Shown here piece by piece: positions 1-11,579 of a DNA stretch of 64,000 bases. Both the position numbers and the translations under genes were made by a program. Origin of the DNA: Inonotus obliquus (taxonomy: Eukaryota; Basidiomycota; Agaricomycetes; Hymenochaetales; Hymenochaetaceae); contig JAJHTX010000001.1 of NCBI GenBank assembly GCA_032164295.1, positions 372,001 through 436,000 of the forward strand, given 5' to 3'. Within the stretch, counting starts at the first letter, position 1; each line of letters opens with the position of its first letter. The notes under the pieces were generated by a model. The model saw only the letters and a program-made list of their open reading frames with translations. It did not search any database and was not told the DNA's origin.

Positions 1-3000
1 AGCAAGACACAATGAGCAAAACGTACCTTCGTTCCAAACAGGAACCGCATATTCTCCTCAAACGTGGCCTGGTCCAGGTCGCCCTCGAAGAGCTTCTCGC
101 ACGCGTCAAGCAGGTAGCTATAGAAGTGCGCCTCAGGGCGGGGATTATTATCATAAATCCCATTTGTAGTGATGTCGCTGGCGACCGTTTCTCCGACGAT
201 CCCGTTCTGCGACGCAGCTTGACCATCAATCGGTGGGTGAGAGTGAGGTGGGACATTCGATGCCAACGCGAGAACGGCTCCAGGTCCGTGGGTGTCTACC
301 AGTCCTAGCTCCTCAGCGACTGGGTTGACTTTGAACACACTCCTCTTCTCCTCGTGATCTAAGAACTTCTTAGCCGTGTCCTTGCAATGCAAGATACGTG
401 AATAAAGGAGCTACGTCGATTGTTTGCATTAGTTGGGTCGGGAAACGAAACTAAATGACTCTCAACTGTACCTGTAGTAGCCTAAGCAGAGCGTAGAACG
501 TCGTGTTGGTGAAGAATGGCTTTTGATCCACTGAGCCATACTTCCCTAGGCGCACGAGAGGATCTTCCTCACTATCAACATCCATGCTGTCGGTCTTGTC
601 GCCCACAGCTGCCTTGTACACATCAAATGCAATAGGCATAAGCTTCACCCACTCTTCGCTGTCACCACGATGAGTCTCAGGTACATCCTTCGTTCTCCCG
701 CCCTTCTTCCGCTTTGGAGTAGCAGCTGCCGAGCCTGAAGGTCCAGGTGCGTAACCGAGCTTGGCGTGATCATCGTCGCTTGGAGCAGGCGAAACTGCGC
801 GTGAGGCTGACGCGGATCCGGAACGCGCCTTGACGGCTTTCTCTTGGGCAGTCTTGAGCAGTTTCCTCCGCAAGTCGTTCGCAGGTACGCCCCCTCCATG
901 CCCATGACCGCTCCCCCCTCCGCCTGCTGAACGTCGCCCACTCGTACCGCCGCTCTTGTTGTGTGACTTTGAACCTGAACCATGATGCGACTCCTCACCT
1001 TCATCCGATCCAGCCGTATCCTCATGTCCTACATCCTCATTGTCCGTATTATCTGACTCCAAAGGTGGTCCGAAGGCAGCGTCAAACTCCGCCGCGGGTA
1101 GCATACAGAACAAGGGGACGAAAGAACGTAACATGCGCTCTACACTTCGCCGCTCATGAGATGAATACTGGATGCTTGAGCGATCCAGGAAAGAGAATAT
1201 GAGCTTGAGTGCATCTTGGAGGACGCCGATGTCGCTGAAATCAAACTCGAGGTGGGGAACGTATTTGAGATCATTATAGGAGTCATTCGGGTCCGGCCCA
1301 CTCCTTTTGTAGACGTTCGCCTTAACCTTGGCTCGCGCGGCGCGTTCTGCCAACTCAACCTTGGCGGTCTCAATTTCCGTCACCAAGCTCTTGTTAGTGA
1401 TATACTTCTTGTCGTTCGATTTGAACGTAGCCCCTTGGTGATCCAGACTCTTATAAAAGTTTCGTGCGTCCACCTCACGCCAGACCTTGTTCCAATCGCG
1501 TTGGGCGCGGCGCCACTCTTCGTTCTTCTGCTTTAGGCGCGGCAACACTACCGGTACCGCGGTTGCTGGACTGTCTTGTAATGCTTGCAATATCTCTAAC
1601 CCTTGCACATCGCGACCATAAACCTTCTTTATCGACCTGTGATAGATGCTCTTGCTCGAACCACCAAAGTCGGGTGGAAGCCGGAAGGTATTCCGATCAT
1701 CCGCACTCATCTCCATGATCCTGTCATGGATGGGTTGCAAGAGCGCGATAGTGCGCGTGATAATGTCGATGTAGAACTGGAACTCGTGACGCTCTTCTTC
1801 ACTCTTGTGCAACGCCTCCTCATAAGAATTTTTCTTGTGGGCGACGAAACCTGACTCTTCGGATGCCCAGGTAGGATGAGAGACCCAGTGATCATTAAGA
1901 ACACTTCGACATAGCTCGTCCCGCCCTGAACAAGCTAGCTTCGTCTCCTATGGTGGCCTCTTAATCAGCAGAATTCAATAACACCAGAAAAGACTTACCG
2001 CAAGAGGTAAGCGCCTATAGCTTTTACCAAATCTCTCTTCCGTCTCCGTTGCTTGGGCGTTCCAGTTCCTGATGGATCCCGGTGGTCCTTCCTTGTTCTC
2101 ATCGCGCTTCGCATCCCAGCCCATCAGGTCCTTGAATTGTGCATACAGCTCACTATCACCAAGGAATATCTCCGCCCGTGCAATAAGTGTGCGGGCATCA
2201 ATAATCTCCCTCGAAAACAAATTCAAGAGCTTCAGAAATTCATCGTACGTTTCGCTCGATTCAAGCACTTTCTTTGCTCTATCAAAAAAAGTTAGCTCAT
2301 CTTGGGAGCTTCCCGCACCGGAACCCGACGGAGGGATGTTGCTTGCAGTCGGATGGTGAGAATGGCTTGCATAGCCTGGAGACGGGGGACGACTGTAGGG
2401 ATGATGCGACGGAGATGGAGGGATATTACCGTCTTTCATATGCATGTGTTTAGACTTTTTAGTCTAGAATAGATTAGAATTCATGATCTCGCAGGATATG
2501 GCGGACCAGCTCACTCGACCAGCCGCAGTTCTTGATGATGATGCCTGGGAAGCGGGCTGTATTTCTCGCTCTGTAGGCTTCTTCTTCCTCCTGGGCGCAT
2601 TCGAGCCCTTTTTGTCAGGGAGATCGTTCCATGCCGGATCATGAAACGGTTCCTGTCCGAACGACGGACCGGCACCTTCCATAGGCAAGAATTTCTTGAA
2701 CTCCGCAAGCAAATCCGGAGCGTCCTTGAATAAGAGTTCAACCTTATAATAAACCTAGGAGAAATTATCGAAAGTCAGAGAAACAGAAGACAGATAGAAA
2801 GAGAGAGCATACATCGTCATGGTTCTGCTCCTTCCTGTAAGAATGGAGAATTTCAAGAAAGTGCTTGTACGTTTCTGGATCTTCTTCAAACCTTGTCTTG
2901 ATCTTGTTCACATACTGGATTGCATGATGGAACTCATGGCCCGCGGGACCCTGTCGCGATCTGTCTTGTCCACTATAGTTACCACTCATCCCATTCAGAG

Positions 3001-3801
3001 CTGACACAGCGGACGAAGCACCATACGGTATCGGTGACCCCGAGGGTATTACTAGAGGCGCTGCTGGAGACTGTTCAGGATGAGTGGGCACAAGGGAAGC
3101 ATGGTGTGTGACGGGAAGAGGGGGTGGTGGTGGTGGTGGTGGCGGCGGCGGCGGAGACACAACCGGACTGCGCTGCGGGAGAGCATGGCCGAGTAGCTGT
3201 TGCTGATTCTCAGTAGAGGATGTTGTGGTCCCCGCGGGTGTCGTGACCGTTATGGTCGTAGTTGTTTCTAACGCGTCGCTCGTACACTCGATACGATATC
3301 CCGGCGGCAAAAACGTATTGAAGCCTTCTATCAACCTATTGTGCCCCCTAAAGAGAGTAGAAACTCGTTCTATCACGCCCGGAGTATCAATACTATAACC
3401 GCAGCATCAGACTCAGAGCCAGAGCATAGATTAACGGCAACGCACACTTGGCTCTTGAAATCCTTCATGATATCCAAGAAGTTGTTATAAACGTCCGGCC
3501 TTTCCACAAATTGGGTCTTTACCGCATCCAGATAGCTGAGAGCATCCGTAACGTTGAGCTGACGGGCGCCATCTTGAATAGGTACCGCTTGGCCACCGTC
3601 GTGCTCGACTTCCTGCTGGTCGGGGGCCTCAGCCGATCCTTGCATTGGATCATCCGTACCATTCACGACGGCAAGAGCCTCCTCCTTGACGATGTCCAAC
3701 CGGGCATCAACGCCCTGAGAAGCGTCCATACTAACAGAAGAAGCGAGGAGTGGGCGGTAAGTAGTTTGAGTGAGAGTGGTTGCTGTACTCTCTGTAAACA
3801 T
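1..3801 (-). CDS. SIN3: SIN3 transcriptional co-repressor, 3' part beyond the left edge
   Basis: Scaffold of the nuclear Sin3-Rpd3 histone deacetylase complex. Read exons on the minus strand: about 3435-3801, 2765-3375 region, 2512-2754, 1999-about 2470, 472-1947 and 27-380; an intron then runs off the edge. Three paired amphipathic helix domains are seen. PAH1 begins near residue 82 ([14 protein letters not shown]) and ends across the first intron at [15 protein letters not shown]2 has [19 protein letters not shown] and [13 protein letters not shown]3 has [11 protein letters not shown] and FKDLMGWD. The HDAC-interacting region follows (SYRRLP, then [17 protein letters not shown] and [12 protein letters not shown]), and the last exon has [19 protein letters not shown] poly-proline run lies between PAH1 and PAH2. 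The first intron is phase 2 (donor GTGCGT). The family assignment is firm; a few acceptor choices (near 2466) are uncertain. Confidence 0.95.
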
Positions 3802-4468
3802 AACGGGGTGATCTGCAGGCGTGACAGGGTAACACGTGTGCGTGAGAATATTTGATCGACGAATTGCTGGTGCTTTGAATTAGTGCTCATCATATGTGAT
3901 ATTTATGCATTAAACGTAATGATCCTAAATCTTGCTGTACCCGACCTTAGAAATCGAGTGTATGGATAAGGCATAAGCCATTTGGTCGAGAAGACTGGAA
4001 GCAAAGGCAACTGAAGGAGACTTTGATTTACTAAGGTGGATAAGAGAGAGATAGCGTAGCGTAGTATATGGTTTCAATATTATACAGAGATGCGAGTCCA
4101 AGGCGTCGCCTCAATGTGGCGAATCCTCGAGACTCTACCAATCCGCTCAAGTACTCATTAACTACAAGATCCCCAGGTTCGTAGAAGGACGAATGGACCT
4201 GGTTTCAGTAGGCAGTCGGACAGAAACGAGGTGTTCAGCAGCAAGTACTAGTCATGTCAGGAGTGTTCCGCGGTGGTTCCTTTGATCAACAATCTAATGA
4301 GCCTTGAGAAATGTGCAATTGGTCCGAAACCATTCGTCTAGGTGACTTGCGATGGTAAATGTATTATTCGGCAAAAGGTGCCCACAGTATCTCGAGAAGC
4401 TGACAAGAACCTGAGTTCGTGTCTAGACATGTATTCGAGACGTCATCCCTATGAGGAAACCCAAGTAT
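3802..4468. other. Intergenic: SIN3 upstream region
   Basis: This 667-bp stretch lies between the SIN3 start codon and the stop of the PAH mini-gene, both on the minus strand. It should hold the SIN3 promoter. I see no long ORF and no repeat in it. Confidence 0.6.
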
Positions 4469-5055
4469 CTACGTTTCTCCATCCACTTCTTCGGCACGGA
4501 GTATCGAGGAAGGAGGGTCTGCCATTTCCTGCAGGTCCTCTAGTAGATCTTCTTCGCTCTGCTCGCATACTTTGCGCCGTATTTGATACGCAGCCGGGAG
4601 AAAAGTATTGAGTCTCAAGACTAAGATATCATGCCTCTTGAACAACGGAATGACACTCTCAATCAGATCGATCGTGTTAGTCCTATGACAGCTTTATCAC
4701 TACTTCAAATACATTGTGTCTAGGATGGAGCCACTCACATGCCATAGCTTGATCTCTTCATAATCTGCAAGAATCTGTAATACAAATCTGGTCTATTCTT
4801 CAATTTCGTTTTCACAGCAACGAGGTAGCTCAGCGCATCCATCTCATTTAGAGGTTCCTGAGGGTCAGGGTCGTCATCCACGTCGAGAAGTTGCCTTAAC
4901 GCCCAGCCATTATCATGTACGACTTCCCACTTGCTGTTGCTGAAGACAATCTTCTTGGTTCGCCCGATTATAGCGTTATTAAACAGACTTAGAGCGAGTT
5001 GTTCGTCGTCGAGAGAATCAATATCCTGCGCTGCAGTGTCCGAAGTGTTGGACAT
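4469..5055 (-). CDS. Small stand-alone PAH-domain protein, SIN3-derived
   Basis: Two exons (4739-5055 and 4469-4682) joined over a 56-nt intron (donor GTGAGT) give 176 residues with one complete PAH domain. It starts at LNEMDALSYLVAVKT, continues RPDLYYRFLQIMK, and closes with LIESVIPLFKRHD and LNTFLPAAYQIR. It aligns along its length with PAH1 of the adjacent SIN3. The intron interrupts the same aligned residue in the same phase (2) as SIN3 intron 1, pointing to a DNA-level copy of the SIN3 5' part. The first 75 or so residues are acidic and unlike SIN3. No PAH2, PAH3 or HDAC-binding region follows. The start could be the upstream ATG at 5154 in the same frame; 5055 gives a compact leader. 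By inference it could bind SIN3 partner peptides without recruiting HDAC. No function is known to me. Confidence 0.8.
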
Positions 5056-5592
5056 TGTTGTAGTGGTGAGAAAGGACCTTGTGGCTTGCTTTGTGAGATG
5101 ATCGGCTTCCTCCTTTTGGCAATAACCACGTGCCAGAAGCAATCCCTTCTTCAAAAGTTCTTCGACATCCTTTTAGATATACAATTCTAACGAGCGCATA
5201 GCTTATGGGATCATAATTATAATTATTCATGTAATGTCAATCTATGCTGTGTACCAAGAATAGTATTACTGCTAGTTTTCGCGTAGGTGCGTAGCAAGAC
5301 AACAATGACAATGGCGGAGACAATTGGTAATAAATGATGTGCAATAATTTCAGGACTGCGAACATATGATATTAAGGTATGTATGCAAACGCATGATAAG
5401 TGATGGTCAGAAAGGAAGAATGAAAAATGAGTTGCAAGCACGAAATCGAATGCGTGGCATTATGGCGGACTCGATGTATGGATGAGATTGGATGAGTGGA
5501 GTGTAGTAGAAGCGTCCGGATGCGAATGGAGGAAACAGAAGGACGGAGACCGAAAATGATATCAAAATAGAATATCTACGTATAGAGGTTTG
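5056..5592. other. Intergenic
   Basis: This AT-rich spacer holds the upstream region of the PAH mini-gene and the 3' flank of the next minus-strand gene. Short ORFs here have no recognisable features. Confidence 0.5.
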
Positions 5593-7387
5593 TCAAGTCC
5601 TCCCAAAACGCTTCGTACGGGAACCACCTTTCTCCTGCGAACTAATCTGGTTGACAGAAGGACGAACAAAGCCAAATTCCGTAGGAGACGAGCTTGACAC
5701 GGATCCAGCCCTAACATGCCCTCCCTTTGTAGATGTGGAGGGAGTGGATGCTGGAATAGAAACGGCAAAAGTCGCATGCCGAATATGTTGGTACTGTTGT
5801 GGAACTGATCCTGGATTCATACTCGAACTTGATTTTCCACCATCTATATCTTGCTCAGCAGAGCTAAAACCATGTTGAGTCTGCGTTTGACTTCGAATCT
5901 CTATTTGACGCGGGGCGCCTCCATCCGATCCGGCACCAATCCGGGTGGGGCTGATTGAAGTACGTCTCCTCTCCGTCTTTGCTAGTCTGACATAATCAAC
6001 CGCTTCAGGTGAGATGGGGGTCGGGAAGAAATACGGCGCTTCATATGGATTCGTACGAGATGGACGTTCAGCTGTCGGTGCTGTTGCGGGTCGCCGTCGT
6101 AATTCACATAATCCTTGTGCGAAAGGTTTATCGCGTGAGCGTCCGCGATCGCTGTTGTTTGATTCGAACGGTTCAAAGGGTCGTCTCGCAGACATAACAG
6201 TATTGTCACGCTCAGAAACTTCCTGTTGTCCAACTACTTTCCCCGGCTCTTTGGCACTAACCCTTCTCTTTAAACGCGCAACTGAGAACAGCATAAGATG
6301 AGTAAATTGGAGAAGTAGACATATGCATTAACATCATTACTCACAATATGACATACGACGCTTATTCTCGCGACCAGAAACTTCAGCATCCGAAAACACG
6401 TCAGGTAAAGTACGAATAGTGTGCTTGGGAGAAGTTGGCTCAGATCTCCTGCCTTCAGGTACTGGCCTGGCAATGGTAGTCGTTGCCGAACCAGAAAAAT
6501 CGGAAGCAGAGACGGAATCGACGCGTGCAGGAGTTTTGGAAAATCGTTTAAACGGAAGCAACGTTGTCGCGCGACGTGGCTCACGCTCTTTCTTTCCGGT
6601 GATTTCATGGTCAAATTCATCGAAAGTTACTGCGCGTGTGGGAGATTCAGATAAAGGCACGCGAGAGCATTCCCCAGAAGAACGCGGCGTGAATTGGAAC
6701 AATGAGGATGGTGGGGATGAAGGAGAACCTTTGAGCCACGAGACGGCACGCATCGCCCGTATGTTCTTCGATTTCATTCCTTCCCCGTCACTGCTCTTCC
6801 TGGACTTCTCGGTGTTCTCTCTAGGTACCGGCGCAATCGATGTCTCGGAAACCGCGGACGAACTCGCGGGGTTTGAGCACTTTTGCGGCGTGCAAACGTG
6901 CCATGCAGTTGACGTACAATGTTGCTCGACTTTGCCATGCGGGGTAGGGGAGGCCTGAGGAAGCGGACGTAACGGCGATTCCGGTGAGTTCGCAAGGGAG
7001 GTGGGAGGTGTGCTTGTTGCTCGGTGACACGTCGATGGCTCGGAAGGAGCTGAGTTGAAGGATTGCATGGAATCAGCAGAAGCCGCATCTGATGCGACTA
7101 CGTGCTGCGCGGAAGTTAGTGGCGCATTGGGCTTCCTTTTCTCGTCCCCAGGCCCAGGAGAGTTCTGTATGCGCCTGCGCAATATCTCATACGTCTCTTG
7201 TGTTGTTTGCGGCTGAAGTGGTGGTACGATGGCTGTGATGACAGAAAATGTCACGCTCTGTCATAATCAATATTGAGCAAAGTCATTAAAGGAAGTAAAG
7301 GAAGACTGTACGAACCAGAAGAAACCCAGCAGCCGCCATCGAATACCCTACAAGACAAATAGCCAAGCTCCTGAAGTCGACGTCCAT
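5593..7387 (-). CDS. Single-anchor membrane protein with long disordered tail, function unknown
   Basis: Three exons (7316-7387, 6345-7257, 5593-6281) give 557 residues. The first exon encodes a short acidic lead (MDVDFRS) and a hydrophobic stretch completed across the first intron (LAICLVGYSMAAAGFLL then TFSVITAIV), about residues 7-35. This is one membrane anchor with no cleavable signal obvious. The rest is polar and low in complexity: many Ser, Pro, Thr and Arg, with short patches such as TYEILRRRIQNS just after the anchor and ERRRTSISPTRIG further on. Many SP and RRxS-like sites suggest a phosphorylated cytoplasmic tail; this is inference. I do not recognise the family. It is divergent with SYO1 across a 0.9-kb shared upstream region. 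The exon sum is in frame, and the anchor depends on exon 1, so the 7387 start is favoured. Confidence 0.75.
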
Positions 7388-8310
7388 ATGGACGCAACGG
7401 TGACAAATTCGGTTCGCCAGTGTTTTACGATGTTAAGGGGACACGATGAGTCGGGGTGAACATTGCACAAAAGTTGCGCGCCACAGAATGCGCAAGAAGG
7501 GACTTAATAAGGGATGTTTGCTGAATCGAACGACTTGCGTAGACGGTAATCTCGTGCGATGTGGCTGGCGTTGTGTGGCAGGAAGATGAAAGGAGGATAG
7601 CCCGAGACAATCACAGTTTTGAAGTGGTACGACAAAGTGAAGCAATAATAATTAAAGCCACGTATCTCCGTAAAGACTCCCAAAAAGACGTGGTAAAAGA
7701 GCTTTCACCCAGCGAGAATATTGAATGAATGAGAGGAGTTCATTGCGAGTGCGGCGCGATTTATGTCGGATTTTAGAGAGGGTGAGGCATGCCGAGAGAC
7801 ACGCAGAGGAGATGAGAGTCTTACGCGGGCGTGATTTGTCCTCAGTGCGACCCGGGTCGCCGAGCCATCGCTCATCATCAAAACTCCATGTCGGACACTG
7901 CTTACGTGTCATCATATCTTACGAGCGCTCATTCCCTGTCCTGGCTCTCTCGTCGTCCGGCACTCCATAAAGTACGCTGAAACCAATCATCAGGACCAGC
8001 TGGTGCTAGTCAATGATATCAAGTTGGGAACGTGACGAATGGAGCTTCCATCTTTTGTCAGTACGACGATGTCAGCAGGTAGTGGACGTTGAGAGTATTT
8101 CGTGTTCGTGCGCGCGAGACATCGCTCTGACGACGCGTTCCAATCCAAAATGAATGATACTGATGTCTTTCCAACAAACCAAATGAAATGGAGCTTACCT
8201 AAGTTTAGTTATGTAACACAACGTCGATCTCCCAAAAAATTTGAAGTTCGTTGGCAACGGGTGCACACATGCAAACCAAAGTTGTTCATAATTGATTTTT
8301 CTGTAATAGA
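7388..8310. other. Divergent upstream region
   Basis: About 0.9 kb lies between two genes read outward (minus-strand membrane protein and plus-strand SYO1). It should contain both promoters. Short ORFs on both strands show no domain, codon pattern or splice context that would make them genes. Confidence 0.6.
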
Positions 8311-10906
8311 ATGGGCAAATCCCAGAAAAAGCGAGCAGCGCGAAGGCACAACCCAGTCCGAGTACCAGACTCGCATTTGCCAAAGGGACTTGAGGCAGCA
8401 GCGGCTGCTTCCTCGCGAAAGGATGAGGTTTTACCTATCATCAAAAAGGTGCGTAACAATCGTTCACTTCATACAGACCATACGGCTTACTGTGTTTCCT
8501 GCAGCTGGAAAGTGTAGATGCACAAGAACGTACATGGGCGTGTTCAGCTATTTCAAATCTTATCCAGAATGATCCGTCAACCCGACGATTGCTCCAAGGC
8601 AAGAACATCGTCGGGGCGCTCATTACACGTCTTACAGATAGCGTTGAGGAGGTTGTAGTTGAGGCGTCCGGTGCATTACGGTGAGTCTTCACGTATGTTC
8701 AGGAAGATGTAAGAAGCCTATCTGAAGTACGCAGAAATCTGTGCATAGATGCTGGATATGATATCTGCGCTGAGATGTACAACAAGAATATTCTTGCACC
8801 ATTGCAGACGTTCCTACCGAAGGTAAGCGTCGTATATTGTCCAAGCATATCCCATCACTAACCAACAGGCTATCCGTGCAGATTTCTAACGCTCTACATC
8901 ACCTTGTCGCCTCTCCAAAATCTGCACCCGGAAACGCACCTGAACTCGTGTACGGGATCGCTGAGAATGTTATCACGCTCATATGGTGCTTATCGTGAGT
9001 CCCAAATGCTTATTAAATCTAGTATAGTCGAGCTCAGGGAACTAGAGAGACGTCAAATAAAGCACTGAACGCAATCAATGCAGTTCACCTTGTACCATTC
9101 CTCATGGCTTTCCTTGAGAACCGTGACAAGTTGCCTTCAAGGACGGTCGCAGCTGCCGGTATCTTATCATCTATAACTCGTATCGTTGACCGCTTTGCTT
9201 AATTCCCCGTTCGCTTTATTCATAGCGCAATGCCTTTACGTCCTAACAGACGACAACCCTCCCGCAATCGATGAACTACGTACGAGCTCATCCTACACCT
9301 CCTGCTTACTATCCGTTGCTCGTGGAGAAGGTACTGTACCAGTCCCAACATCCACAGAAGCCCATGACCTCGCCGAAGATCGACTTGTCTCCGTCAAACT
9401 CCTTGCAGCGGGTATACTCCGAAACATCCAACCTATCCCTGCACCTTCAGCCACATCAACAGTCGAATTCGATCGTTCTATCGTCCTTCCACTTATCCAC
9501 CCCGTATTATCGTCAATTTCACTTCAAGAGGCATCTGAACGCGTAATGGAATTGGTAAAGCAACAAGAAGAAGAATCGAGAATCGAGAATCAGAGACCTT
9601 CGCTAAAGAAGACTCCTAAACCGGATCATAGGACTCCAGAAGAAAATGAATTGGAGAAGATTGAAACGAAGTTGAGGAATGTGTTGTTGGGGTTGGAGAT
9701 TTTGACGGGCGTTTGCGCAACGTTGCCGGATCCGGAGTCTGATGAACCTGGCGAAGGAGAAGAAGCGGATGTAGATGTGGACGTTGACGAGGACGAAGAT
9801 ACAGATGCGGAGGTTGACGAAACCGAAGAGCGGCAAAATGACACCGACGAAGATATCGAGATGCCCATCGACACCTCTCCCTCCTTGGAACTCAAACCCA
9901 ACGGAGCACCTCACCCACCCCCTTCCTTCCTCCCAACAATCCTCCCATCTCTCCTCCCTCTCCTCCACCCAACACCCCTATCCTTCCCACCGCAAGATAC
10001 AGGCAGTGCAGCACCAATCTCCCTAACACACCCTCCAACGACATCCGCACTCTCTTCAATCCACGTCAGTGCTCTCGAGTGTCTCAACAATGCCTGCCTC
10101 GCGCTTTCTCTCGCTCAATCTGAGTCCTCTAATGCAGCGATGAGAAGGACAGATGTGGAAGATGGGAGAAGGGTATGGAACGCAATTTGGTCTGCACTTG
10201 CTTCTGTTGGACTTAATGTTAGCGGAAGAGGTCAAGAGAGGAGACGTGAGATGTGGGAAGTTGCTGTTGGTGTTATGTGGGGTATTGGTGGAATCTGGAA
10301 AGGTTGTATCGTGAGTCTACCTTTCTTTGAGACCTTATTCGGGGATGTTAATGAGAATGCTGATATTGACGCACTAAATCTGAAGGTACCTGACGAGGAA
10401 CAAGTAAAACTCCTCATACAACTCTGCGACGCATCTACAAACTCCGAAGCTAAAGTGAAATGTATCGGCGCACTTGAAAACCTTGCACAATACCCAGACG
10501 CGATCGAAGCCAACCGGGTACGTTACTGATATTCCACTCTTTGCATTCTCCCCTCCGTCATTCGCTGACTCACGCCATCCAGTTGATTGCCGAATACCTC
10601 TTCTCCCTCATCCTCACCCCTCCTTCCTCCACCTCCTCTTCATCCTCCGCCCTCTCCCCAGAAATAATAATCCAAGCCGCCTCCTCCCTAATCGACATCT
10701 ACTCCGACGAATCCCTCCCCTACGACATCAACTTCCATCAACATAAGTATCTCTCCAAACTCTCTTCTGCAATCCAAAACCTTAAGCGTGCAGTAAGAAA
10801 TGTGGATAGGAAGAAACCCGGTGGAAAGGTTCTAAGAGAGAGGGGGGAAGAAACGCTTGAGAATTTGAGAGAGTTCGTTAAGTATAGGAAAGGGTTGAAG
10901 ATGTAA
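8311..10906 (+). CDS. SYO1: Syo1-like ribosomal protein import adaptor (HEATR3 family)
   Basis: Seven exons (8311-8448, 8505-8680, 8735-8822, 8882-8994, 9046-9158, 9226-10517, 10583-10906) give 747 residues. Syo1 co-imports ribosomal proteins uL18 (Rpl5) and uL5 (Rpl11) into the nucleus for 5S RNP assembly. The N-terminus is typical: MGKSQKKRAARRHNPVRV, basic and nuclear-targeting. ARM/HEAT-like helices follow (WACSAISNLIQNDPSTRRLL, VVVEASGALRNLCIDAGYD, AAAQCLYVLTDDNPPAIDEL, KCIGALENLAQYPDAIEANR). A strongly acidic Asp/Glu/Val run (codons at about 9745-9870) corresponds to the family's acidic loop. The acceptor at 9046 (CTAG) was chosen because the earlier AG at 9036 leads to a stop. The family call is firm. 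Confidence 0.93.
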
Positions 10907-11579
10907 AGGTGTAAAGGTTTAGTTTTGTTTGTGGAGGGGAAGAATTTGGTTGGTTTTATATTTTGAGCATCTCGGTTATGTAGATTATCTTGCAATCAAC
11001 TTCTTTTCCTTGGTTAGCTTATTGCAAATGTAGCTCAGATATCTCACTGGAAAACCCAAATTGACGTTCTTCACTGCAACTCAATGAATCGAAAAGAATG
11101 TTACCAAAGAGGGATTATCTTCCAATTCCAATGTCGACCCTATATTCAGATACGGCTTCAAGTTGGAAAAATAATTCAGTGAAAAGAATAGATGCGGTGC
11201 ATTGCAATGTCCGTACAATGTAACAAACGTACAACTTGGTATACAGAAACAGGCCAAATACGACTTGACGTAGGAAACATCAGCAAAGCAAAATTCAAAA
11301 AAAAAAAAAGGTCAAAGTGAAGGAAGAAAGGAACAGTAGGATTAAAACAACATACGAAAAATAGGATCACGAGGCCTGTGCGCGTTTTCTGTTTATTATT
11401 GCCAAGTCAGAAAGTGGTGGTTAACATGAGAGCCACTAACAACAATCATCTCCCTCGAACATTCCGGCTTTCATCTTCCGTTCACCAGACCGGAATCCAG
11501 ACAACCATCATGCTCAGCAAATCCACATCCACCATTCAGCCTCGGGTACTAATATACATCCCAGCGTGCGTCAATCGAT
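10907..11579. other. Convergent 3' intergenic region
   Basis: SYO1 (plus) and the kinase gene (minus) end toward each other here. The stretch is AT-rich with a short A-run near 11300. I see no gene in it. Confidence 0.6.

Noticed and set aside
645..1025. 126-codon frame inside the SIN3 exon
   Set aside because: Shadow of the SIN3 frame, low-complexity region.
7652..7970. Opposed open frames of 81-87 codons between the membrane protein and SYO1
   Set aside because: No domain, no splice context, and they overlap each other on both strands in a divergent promoter.
9603..9968. 121-codon minus-strand frame in SYO1
   Set aside because: Antisense shadow of the acidic Asp/Glu/Val codon run.
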